A stretch of DNA of 64,000 nt from the NCBI GenBank assembly GCA_013398015.1, contig VZRR01010417.1, positions 124,001 through 188,000 of the forward strand, in the 5' to 3' direction. Shown one piece after another: positions 26,491-40,382 of this stretch (position 1 is its first letter; each line of letters starts with the position of its first letter). Made by a program: the position numbers and the translations under genes. The notes below the pieces were generated by a model that was not told where the DNA came from, did not search any database, and worked only from the letters and a program-made list of their open reading frames with translations. This stretch comes from Oreocharis arfaki (taxonomy: Eukaryota > Chordata > Aves > Passeriformes > Paramythiidae).

Positions 26491-29400
26491 CCTCTGCTAC
26501 ACTGTCAAACTGTCAGCCTAGTTAGGTATGATGCTACTTCCCTGCTCATATGTGTTTGCTGTTGAGGCAGGCTCTGGTCTGGAGTATTTTTCTTTGCTTT
26601 TCTCTAGTTCCAGAAATGTAGATGATTCAGGTCCTACCGTTTACAAACACAAGTGTGATCCTGTTTAACCCAACACAGCACTGGCTGTGTGAGGAAGGGC
26701 TCCTCATCTCACAGTCCTCAGTGCTACCATGCCCTTTTTTAAAGAGACCACGTTGGTAGCTGCAGCTGTAACTTTTCTCAGTGGAGGATTTTGTTGCTCG
26801 CTTTCAAACAAGACTGACATATTCCTTCATCCCTCCCTCCAACAGAAAAGAAATCTGTTGAGGCTGTGACTCAAAGTAAAACCGATGGCCCCACTGAAGA
26901 CCACAGCCTCTCCTTTGAAGGCCATGTTAGATGTGATGTAATAACATGATTTTTAGGTACATAATTACTAGTTAGTTTCCCAAGACAATCTAATGGCTGG
27001 CACCACATGCTGTTAGACTCTCAAGGCTTGATTATTCTAGTTCTGCCACCACCACTTACAGAAGGCTGTGATTAGGAGCCCTAGAGCTCCTCATGGCACA
27101 GAAACACCCTGCCCTCCCTGCAGCCATCAGCTTACAGGGTGTCAGCCTGGAAAAGGTAAACCCCATTTTCTCTTTCTTCCAGAAAGCTAAATAGAAGTGT
27201 GGTTATAGTGATATTGCTTATAGTGGTATTGGTTATAACAACATCTTCCCTACCCAATGAGTTTCTGCTCCCAGCTACAACTTGAAGTGTGACTCTCCTG
27301 CCTAAAGATCTTTCTCAGAGGTGTGTTACCTCCCTGAAACCAGTCCTCTCCACTTGTTTATGTGTTGCTTTTGTTTTACTTGCCTATTCATCCATTTCTT
27401 GAATGCGGAGTGCTTGTAACTAATGAGAATTTTTAACGACTGTGATTGAGCAAATGAGTTATGCATTAGATCATTTGTTGTTGTTCTTACTATTGCTACT
27501 GCTACTTTTATTAATAAACCTTATCAATGTTTATTAATACACCTTACTAACATTTAAAGAGAAAATGCAATTGTGGAACAATTTATAAAGTTATGCAGTT
27601 TTCCTAGGAAAACTCAAGAGCATAGAATACATCCAAACATGTAATTCTTCATTCAAGATCCGTCTCTCTCAAAAATACTTACTACCCTATTACCAGACAA
27701 TCTTTTTTTCTCTTATTAATCTCATGTCTCTGTTGTACCAACCAATGTTGTCATTAAGGGTATCCTGGGAAGGAAGTATTCATCACTGAGAAAAAAGCAC
27801 AAAATCCCATGTACTTTTCAGAAAGAAAGATCACTGACTGAAGACTGACTTCAGAAATTTTTGAAGTTGTGTGTAGCTTGTAAAAATTCCCCACCCACAT
27901 TATTCTCTTTGAAGCTCTCACAGAGCTGCTCCTTCCATTTCTTGCTGTAAAACTGTCAGCTGAGTGTTTCATGATGTGATACAGCTCTCTGTCTTACAGG
28001 AAATTGACCTAAGTAATTTTCCTGTGAGTATAAAAGAAGCAGATAAACTCCATTAACCCTTTCAGTGCATGTTATATTTACACACTTGTAACCTTGCTTG
28101 TCTTAGAACAAAGAAAAACACTCTCAGTGGGAAACAACAGTGGCTGTGGAGAGGGGATTTATTCATTATTAGCCTTTTTTTCTACTCATTGGGTAATTTA
28201 TTTATTTATCCACAAAAGATATTTGTGGGTGTTTTCATGTTCTTTACAACACTGCTTTTTCTAACAGCTACAAAATATTTTTTTTCATACTAAACACTAG
28301 CATACTCTCTCAGCCTAGAAAATTAACATCTGTCTTTCTTCTTGATTTGGCAGCCTAGTATCTTGTTGAAACAGAGCTGTGCCATGAGCTCAGACCCAGC
28401 TCTACAGTACCAATGCGTGGTAAATATTTCTGATTTAGTTCTCGCTGAAGTCTCTTGCTGAATGGCTAGAGACAGGCAGGCTGCAAGAGATTAGGAGCTG
28501 TGAATAAAACAATGCAAATTCATGATCTGTATCTAAATTTACCTAGACATCCGGACAAAGAGAAGTTCTGGAGATGTAAGGATATCTTGCACTTTGGAAT
28601 TCTTAATAATTCCAAATGTTCTGCAAGTAATGGCTTATCAAAATAGACACTCACTTAGAAGTATCCTAATATTCCACATGGATAAAATTTGCAGTACAAA
28701 CGGGAGAAGACAGCACAGAGGTCCTTAGCTTACACTATAATAAGAGGTGAGCAGAGATCATAAAATCAAGATTCAAAACCCAAAATATGTACCATTAACT
28801 TCATCTATCAGAGTGTTTTGTTTACTACCTGTGAGTTTTACATTCTTCTTCAAGAAATCTTTTATCTGTGCTATATTCTACCTGAACTCTGCCGTAGGAA
28901 CCACTGAATAACACCAGGTTGGAAGGAAATTCAATTACGAGACCAACCCTATCTCACTTCATCTGACCATAGGGCAAAGTGAGCAAACACAACCACCAAA
29001 GAGAACAGAGATGCAGCTCAGGAAGGAACAGCAAGAGAATCATCTTCAAAGGCAAAATAGGTCATATTTCAGGGAAAGGATTTTTGACCTCCTGGTAGCA
29101 CTCAGAAAAAGCTGCAGATAGCCCCTGAAATACTGCAAACTCTTCTCTAGTGAGGAAATAAGAAGCTTGCCATTCTTTTGCTTTATACTCAGTCTTACAT
29201 TCTCATAGATTCTGAATTGCTGTTCTGCTTCCTACTCTCCTGCTGAGGATATGTCACCATGTATTTTTGGAATATAATCATAATATTTCAGTAAGTTCAA
29301 ACAGTTAATAATTATTTTTGAAGTCAAGTGTCCCTTGGTCCAATTTCAAATCTAAAACTACTTATTTGTGGAAAGGTAGGAACAAGAGAATACACAATTT

Positions 29401-30616
29401 CTTTCACAGCACTAACCTGGCTTATGCAAAAAAACCCCACAGTTACAACCCTCAGAAATACAATAAAACTTCTGAAAAAATAAATTCCATGGACTTGCAG
29501 TTTTCTTCAATGATCAATAATCTATAGAAATGTTCCTCCGATTCCCAAAAATTTAATTCTGACTTTTCAGAAGGAAGTAAGAACTGAGGGATTTGATAGC
29601 TGGTCTGCACTTCGGGGCCTTTGGGTATGACCTACACATTTTTCTGTGTAACTTGTATAAAAATTATACAACTACTGTCCTGACTATTCAGGGTACTCAT
29701 TCTCAAATGCCACGCAAGGAAGGCATACAGTAATAAACAGGTAGAAGGAGGTTCCACAACAGTGAAGGCAGTCAGTGTTCTGTTTTCCCCTTCTCTGTGA
29801 AAATAAAAGTGCAACGCTTGGGATGAGAGAAAAAATTCTCTTTTCGTTTTGGGTTGAAGCTTAGCTGTGATCCCAGCTAAGACACCTACAGGATGTTTTA
29901 GCTTAGTGAGGGACCTAAGGGGTTTGTGAAGGTCATTTCTACGAGCTGGAGTCATGTTGTCCTGTGCCTACCAAGACTGAGGGTAAAAAAATTAGTAGAA
30001 ACATAAAACTTCCCTGCATAAGGTTACATACATATTTTTGTGATCCTAGATTGGACTAAACACATTTTTTGGGTAATTAACTTCCTCAGTCATATTTTCA
30101 TTGCCTAATGCAGTTGGAGACTATATTACACAGCTGAACAGGAAAGCTCCAATAAGTTCTTCATGAGGAGGCACATGGAAATTCAACTTTTCTGAGCTCT
30201 GCTACAGAAGCATTTTTTGCTATTTCATTATTCACAGAGTGCTTCCCTCTCCTTTCTCGTTGTTCCTCCTGCCAAGCCCAGCAGGGATTTCTCTTCTACC
30301 TGTCCTATATTGTCCCTTCCTTCCTGGAAACAAAGTGGAAAAAGCATGGATTATAAACATAATGAAAAATAAAGGACTGCCTCACAGAAGAAATTAAAAA
30401 ATTCTAGAAATTAAAATTACTGAAAGCCCTTAAGCCCTTAAATTACTGGTTCTCCCTTAAGAATAAAAGGCTGCAAAAAAGAAAATATCCAGAAACCATG
30501 CAAGCTCCAACTGTAAGGTAAGAACTCTGTTAGGAAAAATGACATTAGTATTTAAATGCAAACGTTATTCTTTGATGTAAAAATTACATACAGCATTTAG
30601 GCATCACAAAACATCT

Positions 30617-30690
30617 TTTTAAATTATAACTAAATTCTATTCAGTCACATTTTTAAAATTATACCTGAATTCTATTCAGTCACATTTAAA
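30617..30690. repeat. Imperfect tandem duplication, 35-bp period
   Basis: ATTCTATTCAGTCACATTT occurs at 30,634 and again at 30,669, within a longer duplicated AAATTATA-start unit. Confidence 0.8.
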
Positions 30691-33600
30691 CTTAACCAAG
30701 ATGCATTAAAATGTGTATTTTATGAGCGTAGCCCATTCTGCCATGTGAAGTTAATCTCAAAGGCAATTCACACTAACATCCATTCCTTTCTTGTATTAAA
30801 AACTCCTGACTAGTTCCAGTTTTCATTGCTTTCTGGGACTGAGTCTTTCCTTTAAAGAAGTAGAAGGAACCTGTTTTCCTTAGGATACAGTATTTCAAGC
30901 AGTTTTCTTCATCACTGCTGTGTCGTTCCAGAGCTTGAGCATGGGGAATCTGAAGTTCATGTACAAATTCTGATCTCCAGTTTTTTCACTGAAACACCCT
31001 CCAAGCTGCACTCCACCATCTGCGCAACCTACTTATTGTTCTGGTATGTCCTCTGGAATTTCTCACTGTCCATTTTGAGACGAGTGGAAGAAGACCACAA
31101 GGTTTTCCTGAGCCTCCACACCTTCCTGGGGCACTGGCTCTAGCTCTAGGTCCTTAGGAGAGACAAGTACCAAGTAGGTCCTGCAGAACATCTTGCTTTT
31201 GTGGCAGCTTTAGAAAGCAGCATCTCCATGACAAGGACAAGAAGACAGACAAGAAAGGGAAGGCACTGTTCATCAGTTCTAAAAGTGCACCAGAAAAAGA
31301 AGATAGATCTGAGCAATCGCATTCTATCTCCTCTCTGGCTCATCAGTATAATTTCACTATCACAGTAATAGGCACTGAAAGAGTAACTTGGCCAGAATTT
31401 TGGTGTCCACAAGAAAAACATGTTTTCCTGTAAAAGAAATTCAGTTTTCTTTAAGACCCAGGATTGCACAACTTGAAGTGCCAGAAACTGTAGCAAAGTA
31501 ATAGAGGAGAATGGGGAGAGATTATTTGAAAAAGCTTCAAACATCCATCTCAAATGATGTTTTAGACTAGGCAGTGTGGCAAGAACTGATTAAACCATAT
31601 AGAACACTTTTTTGCTAACTGAAATCGTAACTTTTAAGGAACTTTTGTTCAAAAATATCTTGTCTAATAAATGTCAAAATTTCCATGAAAGTATTAAAAG
31701 TGTACTGAAAATAAACATTTACAGGCAGCTTTTATTGCAAAGACAAGTTTTATCAATTTTTGGAATTTCCAATGAAAAAAGCCTCATTAAGGAATAAAAC
31801 AACTTATTTCAAAAGAGAGAAGATGAATCTGGACAGTCTGAAAAAAAGTGCAGCTAATTAAAAGAAAAGCTGGCTACGTCTAGATTTTTATTACCTTTTC
31901 CAGAGACCCATATTTTAAAATTCTGCAGTTACTCATGGACAAACTCTATTTGAAAATGGTACTTCTGTCATTAAGGAACTTTAATTAAACCTAGTATTTC
32001 CACCTCCTCCATTGTTTATTTTCTAATAGAACCCAAATTGTGATTTGCTCCTGTCTCTGGCGAGTTATTATGAACCTTACCCACTATCTCAAGTGAAGAT
32101 AGTGCTGAGTGTTATGGGTCTGACCAGTGCCATACTCAGCTCAAACTCACCCTGACTCCCATGAGTTTTGGACTGGAATCTATTCCTTGTGTGAATATAT
32201 TGCTCACAGAAGACAGGAAACCTAAGCATCTTTGCCTTGTCATACAAGAGATTAATGTTTCTACGCAAGCTGGACAACTAGAAAGACACCATGGTATTTT
32301 TACATTTTTGCACGGCAAAATTGCTTTGGGCCTCAGAGTAGCCACTGGAATCATATGAACACACCTGAAAATATAAAGAGCGTTTATCCTCTCCCAGGAA
32401 ATTATGCTGTGCCATACTCAAGTGCAGAACCATGCTGATAATTGCTGAAAGGTGCAAAATAGAGTTTAGGGAGTGAAACCCGGAAGAGCAGGAAGAGCAC
32501 TTGGGACAGCCTCAGCAGCACCCCAGACCATAGGAATGCCACCAGGTCACCTCACAGCATCTGTGGTCTGGACATTCGGAGCTGCTTTTCTGCCTGCCTT
32601 CAAAAAAATGCACATACAGTCTAACCCTAATTAGGCATCAATGACTAGTTGACAGTTATCCAGCTAAATTACCTGTTAGCAACATTAGGATTTTATATGT
32701 TGTTTAATCCAAAATTGTCTATCAATCAAGGTATTAAGTGGTGTTTTCATGCATTTAAAATAATCCGTTACAAACCTGGTCATTTTGTGAGTGGCAAAAT
32801 GAACAAAATCTTATAGATTTGTAATTGAGTTCCCATGTGGACTTTGTAATATTTAGTAAGAGTTGAACTACGGTTACCATCCTTGCCACAAATGGGAATT
32901 TTAAAAAGGTCTTTTCTAATCTGCACATTTGTTTTCACAGAAATTATAGGAGCTTCATATCCTCAAGATACCCCTTCATCATCAAATGTGTTCAAATTAA
33001 TTCATGATTTCAAGTTATTAGAGAGGAGACCAACAGATATACACACAGACACACACAGTAATTCCCTAAGCCTCATCTTCTTAGGAATATAGGTTTTCAA
33101 TTTATACTGAAATCAAGTAAATATGCAAGTTAAAAAAAAAAAAAGAATTTGAGGTAAAAATTAAGGAATTGTCTTGTAATATGATCAGGTTGGAGACAGT
33201 CTCAGTGTCTAATCTCACTGAAATGGAACCTCCCTCACCCTTCCCATAAAATCCGGCCCTGAGTTTTGGCCTTACATCAAGTATAAGAGAAGATAATTGG
33301 AGAAGAGGACCAAGTAGCTCAGGGTTTTTTCCTTTTCCTCGGTAAGAGCCCAAGAGAAATCCAGCCTCATTTCAAGCCACAGGTGCAGGAAGAACACAGA
33401 GAGGTGTCTGCCATAGCCTCCCCCCCTATCCAGAGGCATAAGCATTAGAGCTCAGCCCAGCTGACCGGCCTCCTCGCCTCCAGCAGCATGGCTGGCAGCA
33501 GTGTCCCCAGAGCAGGGGGCCTTGGAGACAAAATTGTTTGTGTTTCCAAGAGCTGCCTTGCCTGGGATGTGTCAGGGAAACATCACTGCTCCAGCCACAG

Positions 33601-34516
33601 CTTCAAACTTGTCTCTATAAATATGGAAGCCAAACCCTATCCCATCGTAATGAGCCATAAGGGTCTGATGGAACCATGGAAGTGCAGATCTGAGTACAAA
33701 CACCTAAAATTTATGTGGGCTTCCTGGGGAAAATAAAGACATTTATAATTACACACCTTAAACAAAGAGAACAACAGTATGTTTAAGATGGGATTTGACA
33801 GAATTTTCTCCTTATATTTCAGTGGTTGGCAAACAGAGCTATTGTATTTCAGCCATCTTAGTGAGTTCTGAATGAAAACATTTTTTAAAACATCATAGAA
33901 CTTCCAAAGCTCAAGGCAAAAAATGTCCTGTATTCATAGTGAAACTGTATTGTTTTGAAAAGATACAACCCTCAGTGTCTGAGGAAAATCAGGCAGTAGG
34001 AGCCACAATTTTCACTGCTGGAAATTTAAATAAATTGGATTTTTCTGGGAATAGTTCAGAACCGAAGGACTGTGTAATATTGTATCTCCTATCCATTTAG
34101 ACCAACCTGTGTTTCCAGACATCTGCAGTGGTCTTTCAATGGTGTTAAAAATGCTATATAATTTTAGTAACAGGTTTCCACAACCCACTGGTTTGCAGTC
34201 TTCCACATGCACCCTAATTTCACTAAAGCATGTCCCTGGTTTTAGAGGTTTTGCATCTGTTTCAGCTACAGATGTCCAGTGTCTCTGAACATTTCTCGAG
34301 GTTTATTTTTTTCTGCCTGGATCTGCCAGGGTTAATTGTAACACAAAAAGTCTATGTTGCCCTGGATGTAAAAGTAATACAGATAAAATTAAGAAACACC
34401 TCACCACAGTGAACTCCCTGTTCAGTCAGATATCTGAAGATATCGGCATGAACTCTCTCTCATGACATACCCACAACCTATTTAAGTGTACTGGCACCAC
34501 TAAACAATCATTTGCG

Positions 34517-34547
34517 TTTATTATTATTATTGTTATTATTATTATTA
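34517..34547. repeat. (TTA)n microsatellite upstream of BIC
   Basis: About ten TTA units with one TTG, 210 bases before the AP-1 site. Confidence 0.95.
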
Positions 34548-34650
34548 CTCAATTCAAAGGCTGATGTCAAGATGCCTGAGGGAAGGAAAGTACATGGTAC
34601 ATCTTTTAAAAATCCTCAATTTGATTGGATTTTTCTGTTTTCCTTGGGTT

Positions 34651-34695
34651 TTCTTTCCTTTTTTTTTCTTCTTCTTCTTCTTTTTTCTTTTTTTT
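34651..34695. repeat. Polypyrimidine (T/CTT) tract in BIC promoter
   Basis: Only T and C over some 45 bases including five CTT units. It sits just upstream of the Ets-like and kappa-B-like sites. Confidence 0.9.
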
Positions 34696-34712
34696 AAGCT
34701 CTGTTCTAAGAA

Positions 34713-34783
34713 AAGGAAAGCGGGGGATTTTCTAAAGGCAAGGCAAGTCGGTTAGTTATGAGTCACCTTCATGACTTATAAAG
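34713..34783 (+). promoter_or_regulatory. BIC/MIR155HG core promoter: AP-1 site and TATA box
   Basis: A perfect AP-1 site TGAGTCA is at 34,759-34,765 and a TATA box TATAAAG at 34,777-34,783. Upstream are an Ets-type GGAA core (34,715-34,718) and a kappa-B-like GGGGATTTTC (34,723-34,732, one mismatch to the usual consensus). Studies of the human gene describe AP-1, Ets and NF-kappaB control of BIC in activated lymphocytes. The spacing of AP-1, TATA and the downstream donor supports this as the start of the miR-155 transcript. Which sites are used in this species is inference. Confidence 0.7.
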
Positions 34784-34806
34784 GGTCTCAAGTTGTTTGG
34801 AGCGGG

Positions 34807-34922
34807 CTTGCTTCATGTAACTCATGCTGAAGGGATATCAAGAGACCAGCCAGACCAACACACCTCTATGGAAACGGCTCCTGCCTCATTTTTCATTTAC
34901 CTTCTTTCTCCCTCTCTCTCTC

Positions 34923-34953
<31 letters not shown>

Positions 34954-35093
34954 TTTGCTCTCTCCCTCTGAAAGAAAAAAAGCCAAGCTGAGTGATCATG
35001 GTTAACCTGTGAGATGGAACAAAGGAAGTCTGCGGCCTTCTTGCTGCATTGGTTTTGCTTGCATCTCTGTGCAAAGACACTGCCTCATAGCAG
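34807..35093 (+). ncRNA. MIR155HG: BIC exon 1 (predicted)
   Basis: The start is placed about 30 nt downstream of the TATAAAG at 34,777 and is approximate. The 3' end is a consensus donor, CAG|GTAGGT, at 35,093/35,094. The exon contains a long CT microsatellite (34,901-34,969), so its length probably varies between individuals. An open frame beginning at the ATG near 34,868 reads through this tract as alternating Leu-Ser and stops at about 35,005. I do not regard it as a protein gene. Confidence 0.5.
34901..34969. repeat. (CT)n microsatellite in BIC exon 1
   Basis: An almost pure CT repeat (34,912-34,952 most regular) within predicted BIC exon 1. Length variation would change the transcript's 5' part but not the miRNA. 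Confidence 0.95.
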
Positions 35094-38000
35094 GTAGGTT
35101 TTTCAGTTTGGATCTTTGGTGGTTTTTTGGGGTTTTTTGCGTGCACTTTTTTAAGAATGAGAAGCTCGCGTGCTAAAGGACACGGGACCAGGCCAAGGAG
35201 GGGGGCCCCAGGGCAGTGCTTAGAGGCCTCAAGAGACAGGGAGGCTGAACTTCAAACTTTTACACACATGCAGAAATACTCTAGCAGGCATCCTTACGGA
35301 ATATGCCTCCAGCCATCCAGACTTACACAGCCTGCAGAGAATGCAGAGACTGTCCCCTTGCTGTCTTTGAATTCACCTTCAATGGTGACCTCATTTATCT
35401 GGTGGGACAGCACACACAGGAAAGGTGCCTGCAAGCTGCTTGTTAGCTCATGCTCTCCTTTTGTTCTGAGGTCAACAGTTTAGGAGACCATACAACATGG
35501 AATAGAATTTCTACAGCATTTCAATTACCTACTTGGAAGTTTCATGATTCATCTGCAGTTATTGTCTTGCCTACATCTTGCCAGAGGCATTTCAAGGTGT
35601 GGAAATGTAACTGTATTAACCAGTGTGACTTATTTAATTTTGACTATAGAAGTAGTTTTGGATAATGTGTCAAGTTTGGTCCTCATTTCATAAACAAGCA
35701 GCAGAGAAATGCCTTCTTTAAAATATACCCATTAGACTTGCATCATTCGCTATGGTTTGTTTTAATTCTTTTTAAAATGAACATGACTCAAATGCCCATA
35801 TAAGAACTCAACATAGCTTTCTTGAAATCCCAAATCATACCAACGAAACAGGAGCTCAATGCTCAGCATTAATACCTGTCTGGTGAAAACTCCAAGGTTT
35901 TATTTGATGATAAAAATTTGCTCTGGATTCAAATTTTGGCAGCAAATATCTAAGATTAATAATTTATTCTACTAGCTTTTCAATATGGCAATTTTTAATT
36001 TACAAATGAACAAGCAAAGTAGCTGAAATTTAGTATTAAAAAATAGATTATCCAGCTACTTGCACCACAAAGTGGAGGCATGTTTTATTATACCAGGAAA
36101 GTTTTCAGCAGAGAAAACCGTCTCCTATCTACATACACATCTTTGGAGCTCTCCCAGTATCTTAAAGACTGGGAAAATTTTTTGAAATGTTTTTAAAAGA
36201 ATAGCTTTACTTCCTGAGAAATTAGATGAGAAGACTTAAAAACCTCCTGAAAATGTAAATAGGGTATCTGAAAATGGATGGTTGGTGTGTTGTTTATATG
36301 TAACAGCCTTTTGTAGGTGATTTAAAAATTCATAGAATTGTTAATTGTATTAACTCTAATTCTCTTCCAGTCAAAATTAGATTTCTACTATTCAAAGCTA
36401 AAAACATCTCTGAAACTGGGACATTCCATTTTGGTCTTATTTTTTACAAAAAAGGGGGTTTTCCATGACTGCAGAAGAGTAAAGATTCAAAAGACACTCT
36501 CACACACTGAAAGCTTCAGGCTTGGGGTCTATCACAGCCTGATTCCTCCAACATGACTGTGAGTTTACATACTCACGTACGAGCACTGCAGATTTCTGGC
36601 CTTGGTGAACTGCCTTCTCTCCCACCAGAAAAAGTCTTGGTAGAGGTGACAGGACAACCCTAAACACCATCAGATAAGGCATCACAAAAGGCAAGTTCTA
36701 AATTCTTTTTGGTGTTTGGAGAACACCTTTTATATTTCTAAACTGGCTGCTGCATTTTGCAGAGTTAGAATTGCTTTCCTAAGCTGCATGTGCTTTTCAT
36801 TTAAAAAATTGTATTGTGAAGTACTACCAAAGCTTGCACCTCTTCTCCCTATCAACTCAGGGACAAAAAGGTTGAGTTTTATTCCAGATTTGTGACAAAG
36901 GATCCCCTCTAGTTGGGCAATAAGTAAATAAGAATTTGGTCATTGGAACTGGAGGGGCAAAACTAAGAGTCACATAACAAGACTAATGAGCTAGATGCTT
37001 CTAGTCCTTCAGTGGACCACCATAATTCCCCTCAGAACTTTGAGGTACCGTACAATGTACAGGTGGGGAAAGGAGCATTTGTCACAGTTTAACTAAGTAC
37101 TTTGAACTACACTTGTGATGATCCTTCTGAAGGGAATTCGACTTTTTAATTGGACAGCTTCCATGGAGACAGTAGCAGTGAAAGCACATATGAAGTCTGA
37201 AAATGAAAATAAAACACACACCCATCTGAGGTCACTGCAACAGATGAAGGAACAGAGAAGCAGATGAGTGGATGGGACATAACGACCATAGGTCAGCAAA
37301 TAAGATAGGAAGGATTCATGTTCTATCCTGATGATACGGGAAGCAAGACAGTGCTGGAAAAGGGAAGAGGAAAATCACCAGATCTTATGAGCTTTTTCTG
37401 TATTAATGTTGCAAGGGAAATACCAGGGGATTTTATTTCATTATATTTAAACTTGAGTATATGGTCACTGTTTCTACTGATGGCAATACCACCTTTTTAG
37501 AGCTGTTTGAGAAGACAGCAGGGAGCAATACAGGCATTTGTTCATGTAAAGGAAACCTGACAGCTGTACAAAAGGCTGTTACAAAGGTTCAACAAGAGGA
37601 AATACATGTAATTTCTCACCACTTCCTGATAAAGCATGATTTGTATTTTTGCCTTTAGCGCACACAACCCAAACAGTTTGCAGTGCTGGAGATGCTATGC
37701 AGCTTTTAAATCCAAAACTGAAATGCAAGTATAGCAGCCTAGGCAAAACTTTTTCGTTACATAAATCCAAGATCATGGGAGTAGAAAAGCCCCAAGGTAA
37801 ATTCTCATCTGTGGTTATGGCCATGTGCTTTTGCCTGGAAGGGCTGGCTCCGGAGTAAAGCTGCAGAGACCAAGTGCTGCCCAAAGTCTCTTACTTCTAT
37901 CACTGCTCAACAGTACTGCTGGAAGCTAGCACAGGCAAGTACAGCACTCATTCGGCTTCTTTAGAGAAACAATTATTAGATTATTCAAATGATCGATTTC

Positions 38001-40311
38001 AAAACCATCCCTTCTCCAAGTCTGAACACAGGTAGACTGAAGAGAAAAGTACAGTCAACCACAAATGACTGCTGCAAACCACAGATAAAAACATTTGCTT
38101 TTTAGCAAGACCCATGAAGGACATGAAATAATTAGTTTGGAAGCACGGTGTAAAGAATAGCCACCTGGAATATATTTAAGAGAGTGCAAATTTACAAACA
38201 TATGCTACAAATATTCTAGGGGCAGTAGATTTGGAGGTGACAGAAGCTTCTGGTATGAAGGCTCTTGTCCTACTGCCTAAAGTGATCCTTATCCAAGGCT
38301 TAATGAAGACAAATTTAGTGTTTCCACAAGAGGAACAGATGTTTTGCATCCTTCATATATTTTATGCCCACTGCGTGACATCAAGTGAATAAGGATTTAG
38401 GGACTTAGAGACATTAAAAGCACAGTAATTTAATTAGAGAATAATTTAGGTTTTAAAAAGTCTAGGAAGATCATCAAATTCAAAGCACTGCTCAAAGAAG
38501 GTTCAATGCAGAATGAATTTTGGTAAGACAACAGCCTTTTATTGACAGGAGTTTTTTGTTTGCTTTCTTCCTAGAACAAAAAAAGCACCCCAAAATTAAT
38601 AGCTTAACTTGAATCTTTTATCCTCCTCCCCTGGGCTGCATCCCTCACCCTACACACACACCCACAACAAACAGACACACATTTTATCACAGGTGTAAAA
38701 ACTGTTCACTTCACTGCCCACAAATGCAAATCTTACACCACAGCTCTCTGTGCCCAACTTTAGTAGGAGTTTAGTCTGATCACTCACCAGAACTCTGAAT
38801 CATCACTTTAAACCTGAGGTTTGGAAATTTCTAAACTGCTTTTTTTCAGTCTACCAAAATTTTACATTCACCTTGGAATTTTTGTTTGCCACTCGCATAT
38901 TGCAGCCATGTACAAGGCTGGTTTCATTTAGAGTGGCACAAAGTGAAAGGTAATTTCCCTAAAATCTCTAGATTAGATCACAATCTTACTATGACATTTT
39001 AACTTCCTCTTAAAACATGTGTTAGTAACAGTAGGGAAGTTACAAAAGTACATAAGTTTCTTTAAATTTACATACAAAAAAAGATCCCCAAAACTGCCTC
39101 ATATATAATGTCTCATTTCTCATACCAGCTTTCTTGATACTTTTTGATTAAAAAACAGAAAGGTGGTTGTTGGTTTTTTTAAGTCGTTATTGGGAGACTA
39201 AAGAGAAAACAACCAAGATTCAACTATTTATGCACTCTGCCCAGGAGCTGATACTTTATTGCAGAAGGATGAATAAAGAAAAATATATTTCAATCAAGAA
39301 ATACTTACCAGAGAACTAACTGGGCATTACTTAGGCCTTTTTAAAACTGCTTGGAAAGACTGTCTCAACAATTCAACCCTTATTATTGATGTAAGTAACT
39401 GAAAAATGTGAAAATAAATCAGGCAATTTAATATATAATGATGATTCTCTACCCTTGCTTTTGCTGAGTGTATTTTTATTTCATTATGCGATTTCTTTGC
39501 AGATTTTTGAAATTGCTGATTTCTAAAACTGTATCTCCTTGTTTGTTTCCAGAGGAGAACTCTTAATAGGCTGAAAGAAGTAAAAAAGTGTTCAACTTTG
39601 GTCAAAAAAATTCAGCACATTAATTTTATGGTCAAAGCATCAGTTAATGGGCTGGTTAATATTATGAAGCAATTAGCAAACAGTTCAACACAGGCAATTA
39701 TATGCATTAACCTCATTCTAACCCACTGGAACAAGGGTTTAGGAGCCCTGCATATGGATTCTAGACCAGCAACTAAATCTGTCCAACAGGTTTTCACTCT
39801 GCTCATTTATCCAGAATCCAAAGGAATATTTGTTGCCTAATCATCAACCTCGCATACTGATGAAACTGTGATTGTGTTTTAGCTCTGTTTCTCACATCCT
39901 GTTTAACAGTCAGCTCTCCTGAGACGCATTTTTTCTTCATTAAATCTGAATAAATCAAGTAATTTTTGCTTTTGTTTTTTCTGGGATTCAAAACATTTTG
40001 AGGAACTAGGCATATAATTGAAGTATTCATTAACTGATATCTAAAGGGATATAAAATTAGGCAAGACCATGCTGCAATCTGTATTATTCCTGCTCACAGC
40101 AAGCACAATGCTCTCGTTGCTCAATGTACTCTGGTTCTCTCTCTCTCTAACTAAAACAATTTCAAGTTTGACTGGGTTTAAATGTACAGTAGACGGTTCC
40201 TGTGTATTTAACTGTAATAATTCTCTCTCTGATGTCTCTCCATCTGCTGCCATGATATTTTAATACATATTTATATGTATTTCTTCTTTTTTTTTTAATT
40301 TTTTTATTTAG
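35094..40311 (+). other. BIC intron
   Basis: Bounded by GTAGGT at 35,094 and a polypyrimidine-AG at 40,311. About 5.2 kb with no recognised repeat or gene; open frames are short. It appears unusually free of CR1 compared with the right half of the window. The intron call depends on the two-exon model. Confidence 0.5.
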
Positions 40312-40382
40312 GTATATCAAGGGGAAAACCTAGTGCTTTGAGTTCTTTATGTCTCATACTCTAGTCTCTGGAGTTCTTCTGC

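Larger units (their letters stand above)
22241..34500. other. Non-coding region upstream of BIC
   Basis: About 12 kb without a gene or major repeat. Only a GT tract, two short tandem duplications and chance open frames are seen. The longest (31,146-31,553, minus, 135 codons) has no domain or splice support. Regulatory elements for miR-155 could lie here but none can be shown from one sequence. Confidence 0.6.

Noticed and set aside
28860..29000. Faint CR1-like words (ACCAGGTTGGAAGGAAATTC)
   Set aside because: Too short and diverged to call; no order of CR1 blocks around it.
31146..31553. 135-codon open frame on minus, one of the longest outside repeats
   Set aside because: No recognised domain, no splice or promoter signals, and an odd Phe/Leu/Ser-rich composition expected from AT-rich chance sequence.
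34793..35005. 70-codon frame with a Leu-Ser repeat in BIC exon 1
   Set aside because: The repeat is translation of a CT microsatellite and the first ATG may precede the transcript start. It does not resemble the short peptide reported from human MIR155HG as I recall it.
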